Positions 1 to 7,424 of a stretch of 64,000 nt of DNA are shown here, one piece after another. The stretch comes from Serpentinimonas raichei (lineage in GTDB: Bacteria; Pseudomonadota; Gammaproteobacteria; Burkholderiales; Burkholderiaceae_C). The translations under genes were made by a program, and so were the position numbers. The notes beneath the pieces are model-generated. The model saw only the letters and a list, made by a program, of their open reading frames with translations. It was not told where the DNA came from and ran no database searches. The DNA lies in NCBI RefSeq assembly GCF_000828895.1, contig NZ_AP014568.1, forward strand, positions 1,991,858 to 2,055,857, read 5' to 3'. The stretch's first letter is position 1. Every line of letters starts with the position of its first letter.

Positions 1-1645
1 CGAAGCGGGCGCTGAAGCGGCTGTTGAGCATGCCCGCGTTCAGGCCAGCCGCGCGCGACAGGATGCCGCCGTGGTAGTCCGCCGTGCCGGGCCAAGCGAT
101 GCCAAACTGCATCCGGTTGCCAAATTGGTCGGGTTCGGTGACGAACATCGGCGACAAGCGGCCTTCCACGCCGTCGAGGAAGTTGTTGACCGTGGCGGAG
201 TCGGGCGCGGTGCCACCAGCCGGTGCGGCGGCCGATGGGTTGGTGGCCACGGCGGCCACGTTGTCGGGGGCGCGCCCGGCGGGCAGGATGTTGGTCGGCG
301 GGGTGATGCCGGCCACTTGGCCCGACACCACGGTCATGTTTCCGGCGTCGCTGTCGGCGGCGGTGACGATCAGGGTGCGCTCGTTGCGGCGCAGGAAATC
401 CAGCGCTTTGCCCAGGGCGCGATCGGTGTCCTCCATCGCGTGCAGCATGCCGATGGCGTTGGTGTTGTTGCCGAAGTTGTCGATCGACTCCTGCTCCGCG
501 ACCAAGAAGAAGCGGCGCTGCGCCGGGTTGCGCTGCTGTGCCGCGGCGCGGTTCAGGATGGTGAGCGCGACTTCGGTCATCTCGGCAAAGGTGGGCGGGT
601 TGAAGCCCGGCTCGGCGGCATCGTGATCGCCCCACAGCACCAAACGGCTTTGCTTGTGCGGCCCCGGCCCGGTCGTGCCCGCCGCCATGCCTGCGCGCAC
701 GAAGCCGCGGTTGATCAGGTCTTGCTCGTTGCGGTCGTTGAAGGTGTCTTGGAAGGCGAACAGGCCCAGCACGCGCGGGGCGTAGCGCGGGTTGGCTTGC
801 AGCGCTTGTTGCAGCCGCTCGAACTCGGCCCGGGTGCGCACCACGATGAAGTCGTCGCGCTGCGTCGGGTCGTTGCTCAGGTTGCCGCTGCCCATGGCGT
901 TCCAGGCGGCGACGAGGTTCAGGTCGTCGGTGCGCAGGCTCTGGCGGCTGTTGACTGGGGCGCGGCGCTCTTCGTTCACGTTGCGGTGCAGCGTGGTGGT
1001 GCCTTGGGGCAGCGCGTCGGCCTCGCCGCCGCCCATGATCACCCACGGGGCGGTGTCGTTCATGCCGGTGCGGCCCAAAATCATCTGGCGCGTGATTTCC
1101 TGCCAGTTGTCGCGGTTGCCCACTTCGGCCAAAAAGGCGCCGGTGCCGGGCTCGCCGATGTGGCCGTCATTCACCACACCGACCGGGATGCCGGCGTTGG
1201 CGGCTTCGCGCATCACCGAGCCGTTGAAGCCCGAGAGGCTGCGTATGTGGCGGTCGCGCCCGATGTTGCCGTCGCCGTCGCGGCCAAAGGAGCCAAAAGC
1301 GTCAACCTTGTAGCCAAAAGCATGCGTGGTGGCACCGGCGTGCGAAGTGCCGTTGATCAGGTTGCTCATGTGGCCGCGATAGACCGCCATATTGGGCAGC
1401 CGATCCCAGTTGGAGATGCCGTCGAGCCCTTGGAAATACATGCGGTGCGCGGCCCAGTGGTTCAGGCCGGTGCCATCGGGGTGAAAGAAGATCACGTTGC
1501 CGGTGGGCACGGCTTGCGTCATGGCGGCGCGGCCGGGGTCGGCAGCGGGGGCACGGGCCGCGCTGGCGGTGCTGGCACTGGCCAGACCGGCGGCCAGCGT
1601 GAGGGCGCAGGCGGCAGAAACCGCGCGAAGGCTCAAATTCATCAT
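1..1645 (-). CDS. Alkaline phosphatase, exported (3' end outside window)
   Basis: Secreted phosphomonoesterase of the PhoA-type alkaline phosphatase family (PF00245). It would release phosphate from organic esters in the periplasm. About 548 residues are visible and the frame runs off the left edge, so the C-terminus is missing. The start is ATG 1645 (a second ATG follows directly), with GGAG at 1653-1656, 7 nt upstream. Residues 1-29 form a signal peptide rich in Ala and Leu. HPDGTG (D57) matches the first metal-binding Asp motif. GTSHAGATTHA (S101) matches the nucleophile region of E. coli PhoA, with the preceding Asp replaced by Thr. The later VTADHAH metal motif of PhoA reads VTAADSDAG here, so one His ligand is absent. 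A triple Pho-box-like repeat lies upstream, which suggests PhoB control. The family call is firm; exact substrate and metal use are not known. Confidence 0.88.
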   Translation of the reverse strand, partial: MMNLSLRAVSAACALTLAAGLASASTASAARAPAADPGRAAMTQAVPTGNVIFFHPDGTGLNHWAAHRMYFQGLDGISNWDRLPNMAVYRGHMSNLINGTSHAGATTHAFGYKVDAFGSFGRDGDGNIGRDRHIRSLSGFNGSVMREAANAGIPVGVVNDGHIGEPGTGAFLAEVGNRDNWQEITRQMILGRTGMNDTAPWVIMGGGEADALPQGTTTLHRNVNEERRAPVNSRQSLRTDDLNLVAAWNAMGSGNLSNDPTQRDDFIVVRTRAEFERLQQALQANPRYAPRVLGLFAFQDTFNDRNEQDLINRGFVRAGMAAGTTGPGPHKQSRLVLWGDHDAAEPGFNPPTFAEMTEVALTILNRAAAQQRNPAQRRFFLVAEQESIDNFGNNTNAIGMLHAMEDTDRALGKALDFLRRNERTLIVTAADSDAGNMTVVSGQVAGITPPTNILPAGRAPDNVAAVATNPSAAAPAGGTAPDSATVNNFLDGVEGRLSPMFVTEPDQFGNRMQFGIAWPGTADYHGGILSRAAGLNAGMLNSRFSARF

Positions 1646-1769
1646 CCGTTCACTCCAAACTGGGGGGTTGTTGCGTTGAGGCAAGTTGGTGCAGCGCCCC
1701 AACGAGCCCAATCGGGAGTGTCCCAAAGGCTGCAAGAGCACCGCAACCCCATGACCTTAAGTGCGAAGG

Positions 1770-1798
1770 ATGTAAGCCTGATGAAGCTTGAATGACAA
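1770..1798 (-). promoter_or_regulatory. Pho-box-like triple direct repeat upstream of alkaline phosphatase
   Basis: On the minus strand three heptamers, TTGTCAT, GCTTCAT and CTTACAT, start exactly 11 nt apart. Relative to CTGTCAT they match 6, 4 and 5 of 7 positions. Direct heptamers at an 11-nt period are the hallmark of PhoB binding sites. The site is 125 nt upstream of the alkaline phosphatase ATG. A poor -10 candidate, TAAGGT, follows about 10 nt later. The rest of 1646-1829 shows no gene. Confidence 0.6.
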
Positions 1799-1829
1799 AA
1801 CCGTGAAACGCTAGCGAGTGCGGGCCGCC

Positions 1830-2324
1830 TCAAGCCGCCAATCGGCGCGCCTCGGCTTCCAGCAGCAGCCGATCGACCCCGGCCAGCGGCAATTGCACCA
1901 GCAGCTCCATGCGCAGATGCAAGGCGTGCAGGGTTTGGCGAAAGGCCTCGAGTTGCTGCTCGGGGTCTCCGTCGACCTTGGATGGATCGGGGTAGCTCCA
2001 GTGTGCAATGGCCGGATGACCGGGCCAGACTGGGCAAGGCTCGCCCGCAGCTTGATCGCAAACGGTGACGACCAGGTCCATCTGCGGTGCGTCGGCGTGG
2101 CTGAACTCCTGCTGGTTTTTGCTGCGCAAACCACCGGTCTCGATGCCTGCGGCGTGCAGCACTTGCAGCGTCAGCGGGTGCGGCTTCTGGTCGGCGCGCG
2201 CATGCGTACCGGCCGAATAGGCCCGAAAACGGTGCCCGCCCAAGTGGTTCAACACCGCCTCGGCCATGATGCTGCGCGCCGCATTGTGTGTGCACAAAAA
2301 CAAGACGTTTAGGGGTTTTGGCAT
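1830..2324 (-). CDS. arsC: Arsenate reductase ArsC (low-molecular-weight phosphatase fold)
   Basis: Cytosolic reductase converting arsenate to arsenite through a cysteine relay, related to low-molecular-weight protein tyrosine phosphatases. The 164-residue protein begins with VLFLCTHNAARS, which holds the P-loop C11-X5-R17. C89 and C97, in VCDQAAGEPCP, are placed like the two resolving cysteines of thioredoxin-coupled ArsC. WPGHPAIAHW and the Asp-Pro motif YPDPS complete the fold. The start at 2324 is supported by GGAGG at 2332-2336, 7 nt upstream. No arsR or arsenite pump is adjacent, so this is an isolated ars gene; a role as a general phosphatase cannot be excluded. It is divergent from the DUF2892 gene. 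Confidence 0.85.
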   Translation of the reverse strand: MPKPLNVLFLCTHNAARSIMAEAVLNHLGGHRFRAYSAGTHARADQKPHPLTLQVLHAAGIETGGLRSKNQQEFSHADAPQMDLVVTVCDQAAGEPCPVWPGHPAIAHWSYPDPSKVDGDPEQQLEAFRQTLHALHLRMELLVQLPLAGVDRLLLEAEARRLAA

Positions 2325-2373
2325 GGCCCATCCTCCATTCGGTTGAACACGCTGCCCAGTATAAATGGATAGC

Positions 2374-2403
2374 TTGGCAGGGCCATGAAGGATGCGCCAT
2401 AAT
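2374..2403 (+). promoter_or_regulatory. Sigma-70-type promoter for the DUF2892 gene
   Basis: TTGGCA (2374-2379), an 18-nt spacer and CATAAT (2398-2403) precede the small membrane gene. Transcription would begin near 2410, leaving a leader of about 25 nt that contains AAGGAG. On the opposite strand TATACT (2358-2363 read in reverse) is a possible -10 box for arsC. Confidence 0.5.
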
Positions 2404-2434
2404 GGCTTTGTCTTTATGCACCAAGGAGTATGCG

Positions 2435-2626
2435 ATGCAAACCAACGTAGGCAGTGTAGACAGAATCGTTCGCGTGGTGGGTGGGGTGGCGCTGATCGCG
2501 CTGGCCGCCACGGGCACCGTGGGGGCTTGGGGCTATATCGGGATCGTGCCCATTCTCACCGCTGCCATCGGCTGGTGCCCGGCGTACCTGCCGTTTGGCA
2601 TCAGCACCTGCAAGACCAAAAACTGA
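2435..2626 (+). CDS. Small inner-membrane protein, DUF2892 (YgaP transmembrane-like)
   Basis: A 63-residue membrane protein matching the DUF2892 family, the same module as the C-terminal membrane part of the rhodanese YgaP. It starts MQTNVGSVDRIVRVVGG, the usual opening of the family. Two hydrophobic segments follow, about residues 14-31 and 33-47, then the conserved WCPAYLPFGISTC end with two cysteines. The start at 2435 is set by AAGGAG at 2423-2428, 6 nt upstream. The family's function is unknown; a link to sulfur transfer is suggested by YgaP only. It sits alone between arsC and tRNA-Asn. Confidence 0.85.
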   Translation: MQTNVGSVDRIVRVVGGVALIALAATGTVGAWGYIGIVPILTAAIGWCPAYLPFGISTCKTKN

Positions 2627-2650
2627 GCGGCTGATCCAGCCCTCAGACAC

Positions 2651-2676
2651 AAAAAAGGCCAGTTCGAAAACTGGCC
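2651..2676 (-). terminator. Rho-independent terminator after tRNA-Asn
   Basis: Perfect 8-bp inverted repeat GGCCAGTT/AACTGGCC (2657-2664 with 2669-2676) around a 4-nt loop. On the minus strand it is followed by six T residues (A run at 2651-2656). It lies just downstream of the minus-strand tRNA gene. Confidence 0.85.
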
Positions 2677-2693
2677 TATCTTGTTGATTTATT

Positions 2694-2769
2694 TGGCTCC
2701 CCGACCTGGGCTCGAACCAGGGACCTACGGATTAACAGTCCGGCGCTCTACCGACTGAGCTATCGGGGA
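2694..2769 (-). tRNA. tRNA-Asn (GTT)
   Basis: A 76-nt cloverleaf on the minus strand with the encoded CCA. The acceptor stem is TCCCCGA/TCGGGGA with discriminator G. The D-arm is TAGCTCAGTCGGTAGAGC. The anticodon loop CTGTTAA gives anticodon GTT. The T-arm contains GGTTCGAGCCC. Confidence 0.97.
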
Positions 2770-2914
2770 AAGACCCGAATTGTAGCACGCTTTCAGCCGC
2801 CTTCTGACGCCGTTCCAACGCAGTGCCTTGGGGTGGCTGGCTGCTTGGCAGGCCCCCAAGAGGGACGCCGGGCCGACACCGGGTCTTGTGGCTTCGTGCC
2901 CTACACTGCCCACC

Positions 2915-4462
2915 ATGACCGTCTGCATCGAGACCCACATTTCGCGCGTCCTGCTGCACGGCGAGCGTGCCTACAAGGTCAAAAAGCCGCTGCGACTGCC
3001 TTTTCTGGACTTTTCCAGCCCCGAGCGGCGGCGCTGGTTTGGCGAGGAAGAGTTGCGCCTGAACCGGCGCACCGCGCCCGAGTTGTACTTGGGCTTGCGC
3101 CCGCTGAGTGCAGATTGGACAACCTTTTGCGCCGACCCCGAGGCCGCGCTCCAGGCCAGCCGCGCCGACACGGCACTGGACTGGGTGCTTTGCATGCGCC
3201 GCTTCGATGCCGACGCGCTGCTGGCCGAACAGGCCCGCAACGGCCGCCTGCGCCCGCAAATGATCGACGCCTTGGCCGCGCACGTGGCGGGTTTTCACCA
3301 GTCGCTGCCGCCGCTGCCGCCCGAGGCGCTGCCGCAGCGCGATACCCTGCACTGGGCCCAAGAGTGCGTGCAGGCGCTGCAACGGCAACCTGGGCCGGCC
3401 CCGCCGCAACGGGCCGAAGTCGAGGCGCTGGGCGCTGCACTGCTGGCGCAGTTGCAGGCGCTGCGGCCTTGGATGCAAGCGCGTGCGGCTGCGGGGCAGG
3501 TGCGCGAATGCCACGGCGATTTGCACTTGGGCAACCTGATCGAATGGGAAGGCGGGGTGCGCGCTTTCGACGCGATCGAATTCGAGCCCGATCTGCGCGC
3601 CATCGATGTGCTGAGCGACGCCACCTTTGCCTTCATGGACTTGCTCCAATACCGGCAGCCGGTGCTGGCTTGGCGTTTTCTGAACGGCTATCTGGACATC
3701 ACGGGCGATTTCGAGGGCTTGCGCGGCCTGCGCGCTTGGGCTACCTACCGGGCCTTGGTGCGCGCCCGCGTGGCGTGGCTGAGCAGCGGCAGCGGCAGCG
3801 AAGGCGCGGCTTGCGCACAGGCATTGGCCTTGCATGAGAGCTACTGCGCCTGCGCCCAAGCGCTGCTGGCCGCGCCCGCGCCGCCGGGTCTGTGGCTGCT
3901 CATGGGCCTGAGCGGCAGCGGCAAATCGACCGTGGCGCAGTTGCTGCGCGATGCGCTGGCGCAGCAGGGGCGCCCTGCCCTGTGCCTGCGCTCCGACCTC
4001 GAGCGCAAGCGCTTGCTGGGCGTGGCCGCCACGGCGCGCCCGGATGCGATGCAGCAAGCGCAGTGGTACAGCCCGGCGCTGACGCAGCAAACCTACGCCC
4101 GCTTGCAGCAGGCAGCGCAGCAGGGCTTGCAAGCCGGCTGCTCGGTGCTGATCGACGCTGCCAGCCTGCGCCGCCACGAGCGCCAGGCGCTGCGCGCGCT
4201 GGCCGCGCAGCAGCGGGTACCGTTTTATGTGTGGGAGTGCCGTGCGGGCAGCGCCCAAGCGCAACGCCGCCTCGAAGCGCGCCAAGCCGACAACCGCGAC
4301 CCCTCCGACGCCGATGCCGCCGTGCGCGCGCTGCAAGAGGGGTTTTTTGAGCCCATCGACGCCAGCGAACAAGCCGGGCACCGGCTGCTGCACAACGATG
4401 GCGACTTGGCGGCCCTGCAGGCGCAAGTGCGCGCCGCGCTGCACGAGGATGAATCCAGATGA
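2915..4462 (+). CDS. Bifunctional aminoglycoside-phosphotransferase-like / P-loop ATPase fusion
   Basis: Two-domain protein of 515 residues. Residues 1-320 resemble the aminoglycoside phosphotransferase/choline kinase fold: the kinase-like motif HGDLHLGNLI is the catalytic loop and FDAIEFEPDLRAIDVLSD the metal-binding segment. Residues 325-515 form a P-loop kinase domain with Walker [13 protein letters not shown]. Proteins of this architecture are annotated as AAA-family ATPases of unknown substrate. The start at ATG 2915 has no ribosome-binding site; TACACT lies 7 nt upstream, so the mRNA may be leaderless. The stop overlaps the next start by ATGA, implying translational coupling with the flavoprotein. 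Drug resistance should not be assumed. Confidence 0.8.
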   Translation: MTVCIETHISRVLLHGERAYKVKKPLRLPFLDFSSPERRRWFGEEELRLNRRTAPELYLGLRPLSADWTTFCADPEAALQASRADTALDWVLCMRRFDADALLAEQARNGRLRPQMIDALAAHVAGFHQSLPPLPPEALPQRDTLHWAQECVQALQRQPGPAPPQRAEVEALGAALLAQLQALRPWMQARAAAGQVRECHGDLHLGNLIEWEGGVRAFDAIEFEPDLRAIDVLSDATFAFMDLLQYRQPVLAWRFLNGYLDITGDFEGLRGLRAWATYRALVRARVAWLSSGSGSEGAACAQALALHESYCACAQALLAAPAPPGLWLLMGLSGSGKSTVAQLLRDALAQQGRPALCLRSDLERKRLLGVAATARPDAMQQAQWYSPALTQQTYARLQQAAQQGLQAGCSVLIDAASLRRHERQALRALAAQQRVPFYVWECRAGSAQAQRRLEARQADNRDPSDADAAVRALQEGFFEPIDASEQAGHRLLHNDGDLAALQAQVRAALHEDESR

Positions 4463-5841
4463 ACCGCGCAAGCAACCCCAACGACCCCTCCACCAGTTGC
4501 ATGCCAGACCAAGCCCTTAGCGGCACCCCCATCCTGCACTGCCCGGTGGCGATCGTCGGTGCCGGGCCGGCCGGGTTGATGGCCGCCGAGGTGCTCAGCG
4601 CCGCCGGGGTGGAGGTGCACCTGTTCGACGCCATGCCCTCGGTGGGGCGCAAATTCCTGCTGGCCGGTATCGGCGGGCTGAATCTCACCCACGCCGAGCC
4701 GCTGCCCGCCTTCAAGACCCGCTACGGCCCGCGCGCCGACCACTGCGGCCGCTGGCTGGACGCCTTCGGCCCGCAAGCGGTGCGCGACTGGGCCGCCGGG
4801 CTGGGCATCCAGACCTTCGTCGGCAGCTCGCAGCGCGTTTTTCCACTGGAAATGAAGGCCGCTCCCTTGCTGCGCGCCTGGTTGCAGCGGCTGCGCCATC
4901 CGGCCAGCGGGGTGCCGGTGCGCTTTCATATGCGCCAGCGCTGGGACGGCCACCTGCAGCCCCTAGCCCCCGAAACACCCGGCTACCGGCTGCACCTGCA
5001 CGGCCCGCAAGGCCAGACCGAGGTGCGTGCGCAGGCGCTGCTGCTGGCGCTCGGAGGCGCAAGCTGGCCCAAGCTCGGTTCCGACGGCGCCTGGATGCCG
5101 TGGCTGGCGCAGCACGGGGTGCCGCTGCAGCCACTGCGCCCCAGCAACTGCGGTTTTGATGTGGCCGTGGGCACGCGCCTGGGCTGGAGCGCGCACCTGC
5201 GCCAGCGTTGCGCCGGGGCCGCGCTCAAAGGGGTGCTGCTGCGCTTCACCGACGCCACCGGGCAGGCCTTCGAGCGCCGCGGCGAATGCGTGCTCACCGA
5301 AACCGGCCTCGAAGGCAGCCTGATCTACGCCGCTTCGGCGCGCTTGCGCGACACGATCGAGGCGCAAGGCCGGGTACACATCGAACTCGACCTCAAGCCC
5401 GACTGGAGCCGCAGCCGTTTGCAAGCCGAGCTGGGGCGGGCGCGGGCGCGGCAGTCGCTGGGCACGCTGCTGCGCCAGCGCATAGGCCTTGGGCCCACGC
5501 AAGTGGCGCTGCTGCACGAGGTGCGGCCGCCGGCGCAGCGCACCGACGCGGCCCCGTCCGCGCCCGAATGGGCGGCCCTCATCCAAGGCCTGCCGCTCGA
5601 CCTGGTGGCCACGCGCCCGCTGGCCGAGGCCATCAGCAGCGCCGGTGGGGTGGCGCTGGAAGGCTTGAGCGAGGCGCTGATGCTGCACCGGCTGCCCGGC
5701 GTGTTCTGCGCCGGCGAGATGCTGGACTGGGAGGCCCCCACCGGCGGCTACCTGCTCACGGCCTGCTTGGCCAGCGGGCGCGTGGCGGGCCAAGGGCTGG
5801 CGGACTGGCTGCGGGCGCAAGCCCGCCTCGGTTCAGACTAA
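4459..5841 (+). CDS. FAD-dependent flavoprotein, HI0933/TIGR03862 family
   Basis: A 460-residue flavin oxidoreductase. The N-terminus carries the dinucleotide-binding motif VAIVGAGPAGLMAAEVL (about residues 31-47). The HI0933-type signature GRKFLLAGIGGLNLTH follows near residue 67. The C-terminal FCAGEMLDWEAPTGGYLLT segment is the conserved FAD-closing motif of the family. Related proteins include BaiN and uncharacterised flavoproteins grouped as TIGR03862; the substrate is not known. The start overlaps the previous stop by 4 nt (ATGA). Confidence 0.85.
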   Translation: MNRASNPNDPSTSCMPDQALSGTPILHCPVAIVGAGPAGLMAAEVLSAAGVEVHLFDAMPSVGRKFLLAGIGGLNLTHAEPLPAFKTRYGPRADHCGRWLDAFGPQAVRDWAAGLGIQTFVGSSQRVFPLEMKAAPLLRAWLQRLRHPASGVPVRFHMRQRWDGHLQPLAPETPGYRLHLHGPQGQTEVRAQALLLALGGASWPKLGSDGAWMPWLAQHGVPLQPLRPSNCGFDVAVGTRLGWSAHLRQRCAGAALKGVLLRFTDATGQAFERRGECVLTETGLEGSLIYAASARLRDTIEAQGRVHIELDLKPDWSRSRLQAELGRARARQSLGTLLRQRIGLGPTQVALLHEVRPPAQRTDAAPSAPEWAALIQGLPLDLVATRPLAEAISSAGGVALEGLSEALMLHRLPGVFCAGEMLDWEAPTGGYLLTACLASGRVAGQGLADWLRAQARLGSD

Positions 5842-5855
5842 AAGCACGCCCTGCC

Positions 5856-5861
5856 TACAAT
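5856..5861 (+). promoter_or_regulatory. -10 box of a probable leaderless MBL-hydrolase transcript
   Basis: TACAAT at 5856-5861 is followed by 6 nt and then the ATG at 5868, so the expected transcription start falls on or next to the A of the start codon. A weak -35, TTCAGA, lies at 5832-5837. No Shine-Dalgarno sequence is present. Confidence 0.55.
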
Positions 5862-5867
5862 GCACCC

Positions 5868-6509
5868 ATGCTGCACTACCACACCGTCCCTGTTACGCCG
5901 TTTCAGCAAAACTGCTCCCTGCTCTGGTGCGACCAGACCCTTGCCGCCGCGGTGATCGACCCCGGTGGCGACCTCGATGACATTCTGGCCGAGGCGCAGC
6001 GGCTCGGGCTGGCTTTTCAGCAGATCTGGCTCACGCACGCCCACATCGACCACGCCGGTGCCGCCGGTGAGATGGCGCAGCGGCTTGGGCTGCCGATCGT
6101 CGGGCCGCACCCGGGCGACCAGTTCTGGATCGACGCGCTGGCGCAGCAAAGCCAGATGTTCGGTTTCCCGCCTGCGCGCCCCTTCACCCCCACGCGCTGG
6201 CTGCACGACGGCGACACGGTCACGCTCGGCCACAGCACCCTGCAGGTGCGCCATTGCCCCGGCCACACCCCCGGCCACGTGGTGTTTTACGCGCCCGAAA
6301 TCCGGCGCGCTTTTGTGGGCGATGTGTTGTTTGCGGGCAGCATCGGGCGCACCGATTTCCCCCAAGGCGACCACGCTCAGCTCGTGGCCAGCATCCGCGA
6401 GCGCCTGTGGCCCATGGGCGACGACACCGTGTTCATCCCCGGCCACGGGCCCGAGAGCAGCTTTGGGCGCGAGCGGCGCAGCAACCCCTTCGTGGGCGAT
6501 CGGGTCTGA
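5868..6509 (+). CDS. MBL-fold metallo-hydrolase (glyoxalase II-like)
   Basis: A 213-residue metallo-beta-lactamase-fold hydrolase of the YcbL/GloB-like group. The zinc motif THAHIDH spans residues 56-62 (H57, H59, D61, H62). Further ligands appear in CPGHTPGHVVFY, the Asp of FVGDVLF and FIPGHGPES. The short length without the C-terminal helical domain fits the single-domain YcbL type rather than full glyoxalase II. Thioester hydrolysis is likely but the substrate is not shown. The start is at ATG 5868 directly after a -10-like box. Confidence 0.87.
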   Translation: MLHYHTVPVTPFQQNCSLLWCDQTLAAAVIDPGGDLDDILAEAQRLGLAFQQIWLTHAHIDHAGAAGEMAQRLGLPIVGPHPGDQFWIDALAQQSQMFGFPPARPFTPTRWLHDGDTVTLGHSTLQVRHCPGHTPGHVVFYAPEIRRAFVGDVLFAGSIGRTDFPQGDHAQLVASIRERLWPMGDDTVFIPGHGPESSFGRERRSNPFVGDRV

Positions 6510-6519
6510 GCGCTGCTGT

Positions 6520-7398
6520 TCAGCCGCGCCGCCGCGCCTGCTCGTACAGGCCCATGACGCGGCCGATGTTGGCCTGCAACTCGCGGATGCGCTCCGGCCC
6601 GGCCGGGTGCGTCGAGAGGAAGTTGAGCCCACCACCGCGGTTGCGCGCGATCATCTTCTCCCACAGCGTCACGCTGGCCTGCGGGTGATGGCCGGCACGG
6701 GCGGCGATCTCGAGCCCGACCAGATCGGCGTCGGTCTCGTCCTCGCGGCTAAAGCGCAGGCTCAGCAACTGGGTGCCGAGGTTGGCCGCCACGTTGCCCA
6801 AATCACCCAAGCCCAGCAACTGCGCCCCGAGCGCAAACCCGATGCTGGTGGCCTGCGTCTTGGCCATGCGCGCCCGGGCGTGCTCGCGCACCGCGTGCGC
6901 CATTTCGTGGCCCATGATCATCCCGATTTCGTCGTTGCTCAGGCGCAGTTCGTCCAGAATGCCGGTGTAGAAAGCGATCTTGCCGCCGGGCATGACAAAG
7001 GCGTTGATCTGCTCGCTGCGGATCAGGTTCACCTCCCACTGCCACTGGCGCGAGCGTGGGTTCCACGGTTGGGCAAAGGGAATCTGGCGCTGCGCGATGG
7101 CGCGCAGGCGGCGCAGTTGGCGGTCCGAGTCCGGCGCCAGCACGCCCTGCTGGCGCGCCTGCTGCATCATTTGCTGGTACTGCTGGGCAGCGGCGGCTTC
7201 GAGTTGCTGCGCCGACACCAAGTGGCGCAGCCGCGAGCCTTCGCCCACCGCCACCTGCGCCTCGGCTTGAGCGGGCAGCAAGCCGACCGCCGCCGTGGCC
7301 GTGGCGGCCCCAGCAGCCAACAAAAATCCGCGCCGCGACGACCATCGGTGCGTCGCAGGCTCGGTCAGAGGAGTTTTTGCATCACAAAGCCAGCACAT
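6520..7398 (-). CDS. M48-family metalloprotease, exported
   Basis: Zinc metallopeptidase of 292 residues. The N-terminus has a twin-arginine-like pattern SSRRGFLLAAG followed by an Ala-rich hydrophobic stretch, so export to the periplasm is likely. The catalytic motif MGHEMAHAVREH supplies HExxH. The third ligand lies in EDETDADLVGL, and the family STHPAGPERI motif follows near the C-terminus. It resembles LoiP/BepA-type periplasmic proteases but lacks a TPR domain. The start is ATG 7398, with TATGAT 6 nt upstream and no ribosome-binding site. Candidate starts further upstream would overlap ampG. It is divergent from ampG, with only 26 nt between the two start codons. Confidence 0.85.
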   Translation of the reverse strand: MCWLCDAKTPLTEPATHRWSSRRGFLLAAGAATATAAVGLLPAQAEAQVAVGEGSRLRHLVSAQQLEAAAAQQYQQMMQQARQQGVLAPDSDRQLRRLRAIAQRQIPFAQPWNPRSRQWQWEVNLIRSEQINAFVMPGGKIAFYTGILDELRLSNDEIGMIMGHEMAHAVREHARARMAKTQATSIGFALGAQLLGLGDLGNVAANLGTQLLSLRFSREDETDADLVGLEIAARAGHHPQASVTLWEKMIARNRGGGLNFLSTHPAGPERIRELQANIGRVMGLYEQARRRG

Positions 7399-7424
7399 GG
7401 CGCAATCATAGGCAAAATCGGGCC
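7399..7424. promoter_or_regulatory. Back-to-back -10 boxes for divergent, probably leaderless genes
   Basis: The whole 26-bp gap between the M48 protease and ampG start codons holds two opposed -10-like hexamers. TATGAT on the minus strand (7405-7410) is 6 nt before the protease ATG. CAAAAT on the plus strand (7413-7418) is 6 nt before the ampG ATG. Neither gene has a Shine-Dalgarno sequence. Each -35 region must lie inside the other gene. Confidence 0.5.

Noticed and set aside
71..1795. Plus-strand ORF of 574 codons
   Set aside because: It is the antisense shadow of the alkaline phosphatase gene, whose minus-strand frame has a signal peptide, ribosome-binding site and family motifs.
2414..2650. 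Minus-strand ORF of 78 codons
   Set aside because: Antisense to the DUF2892 gene, which has AAGGAG and a complete family sequence.
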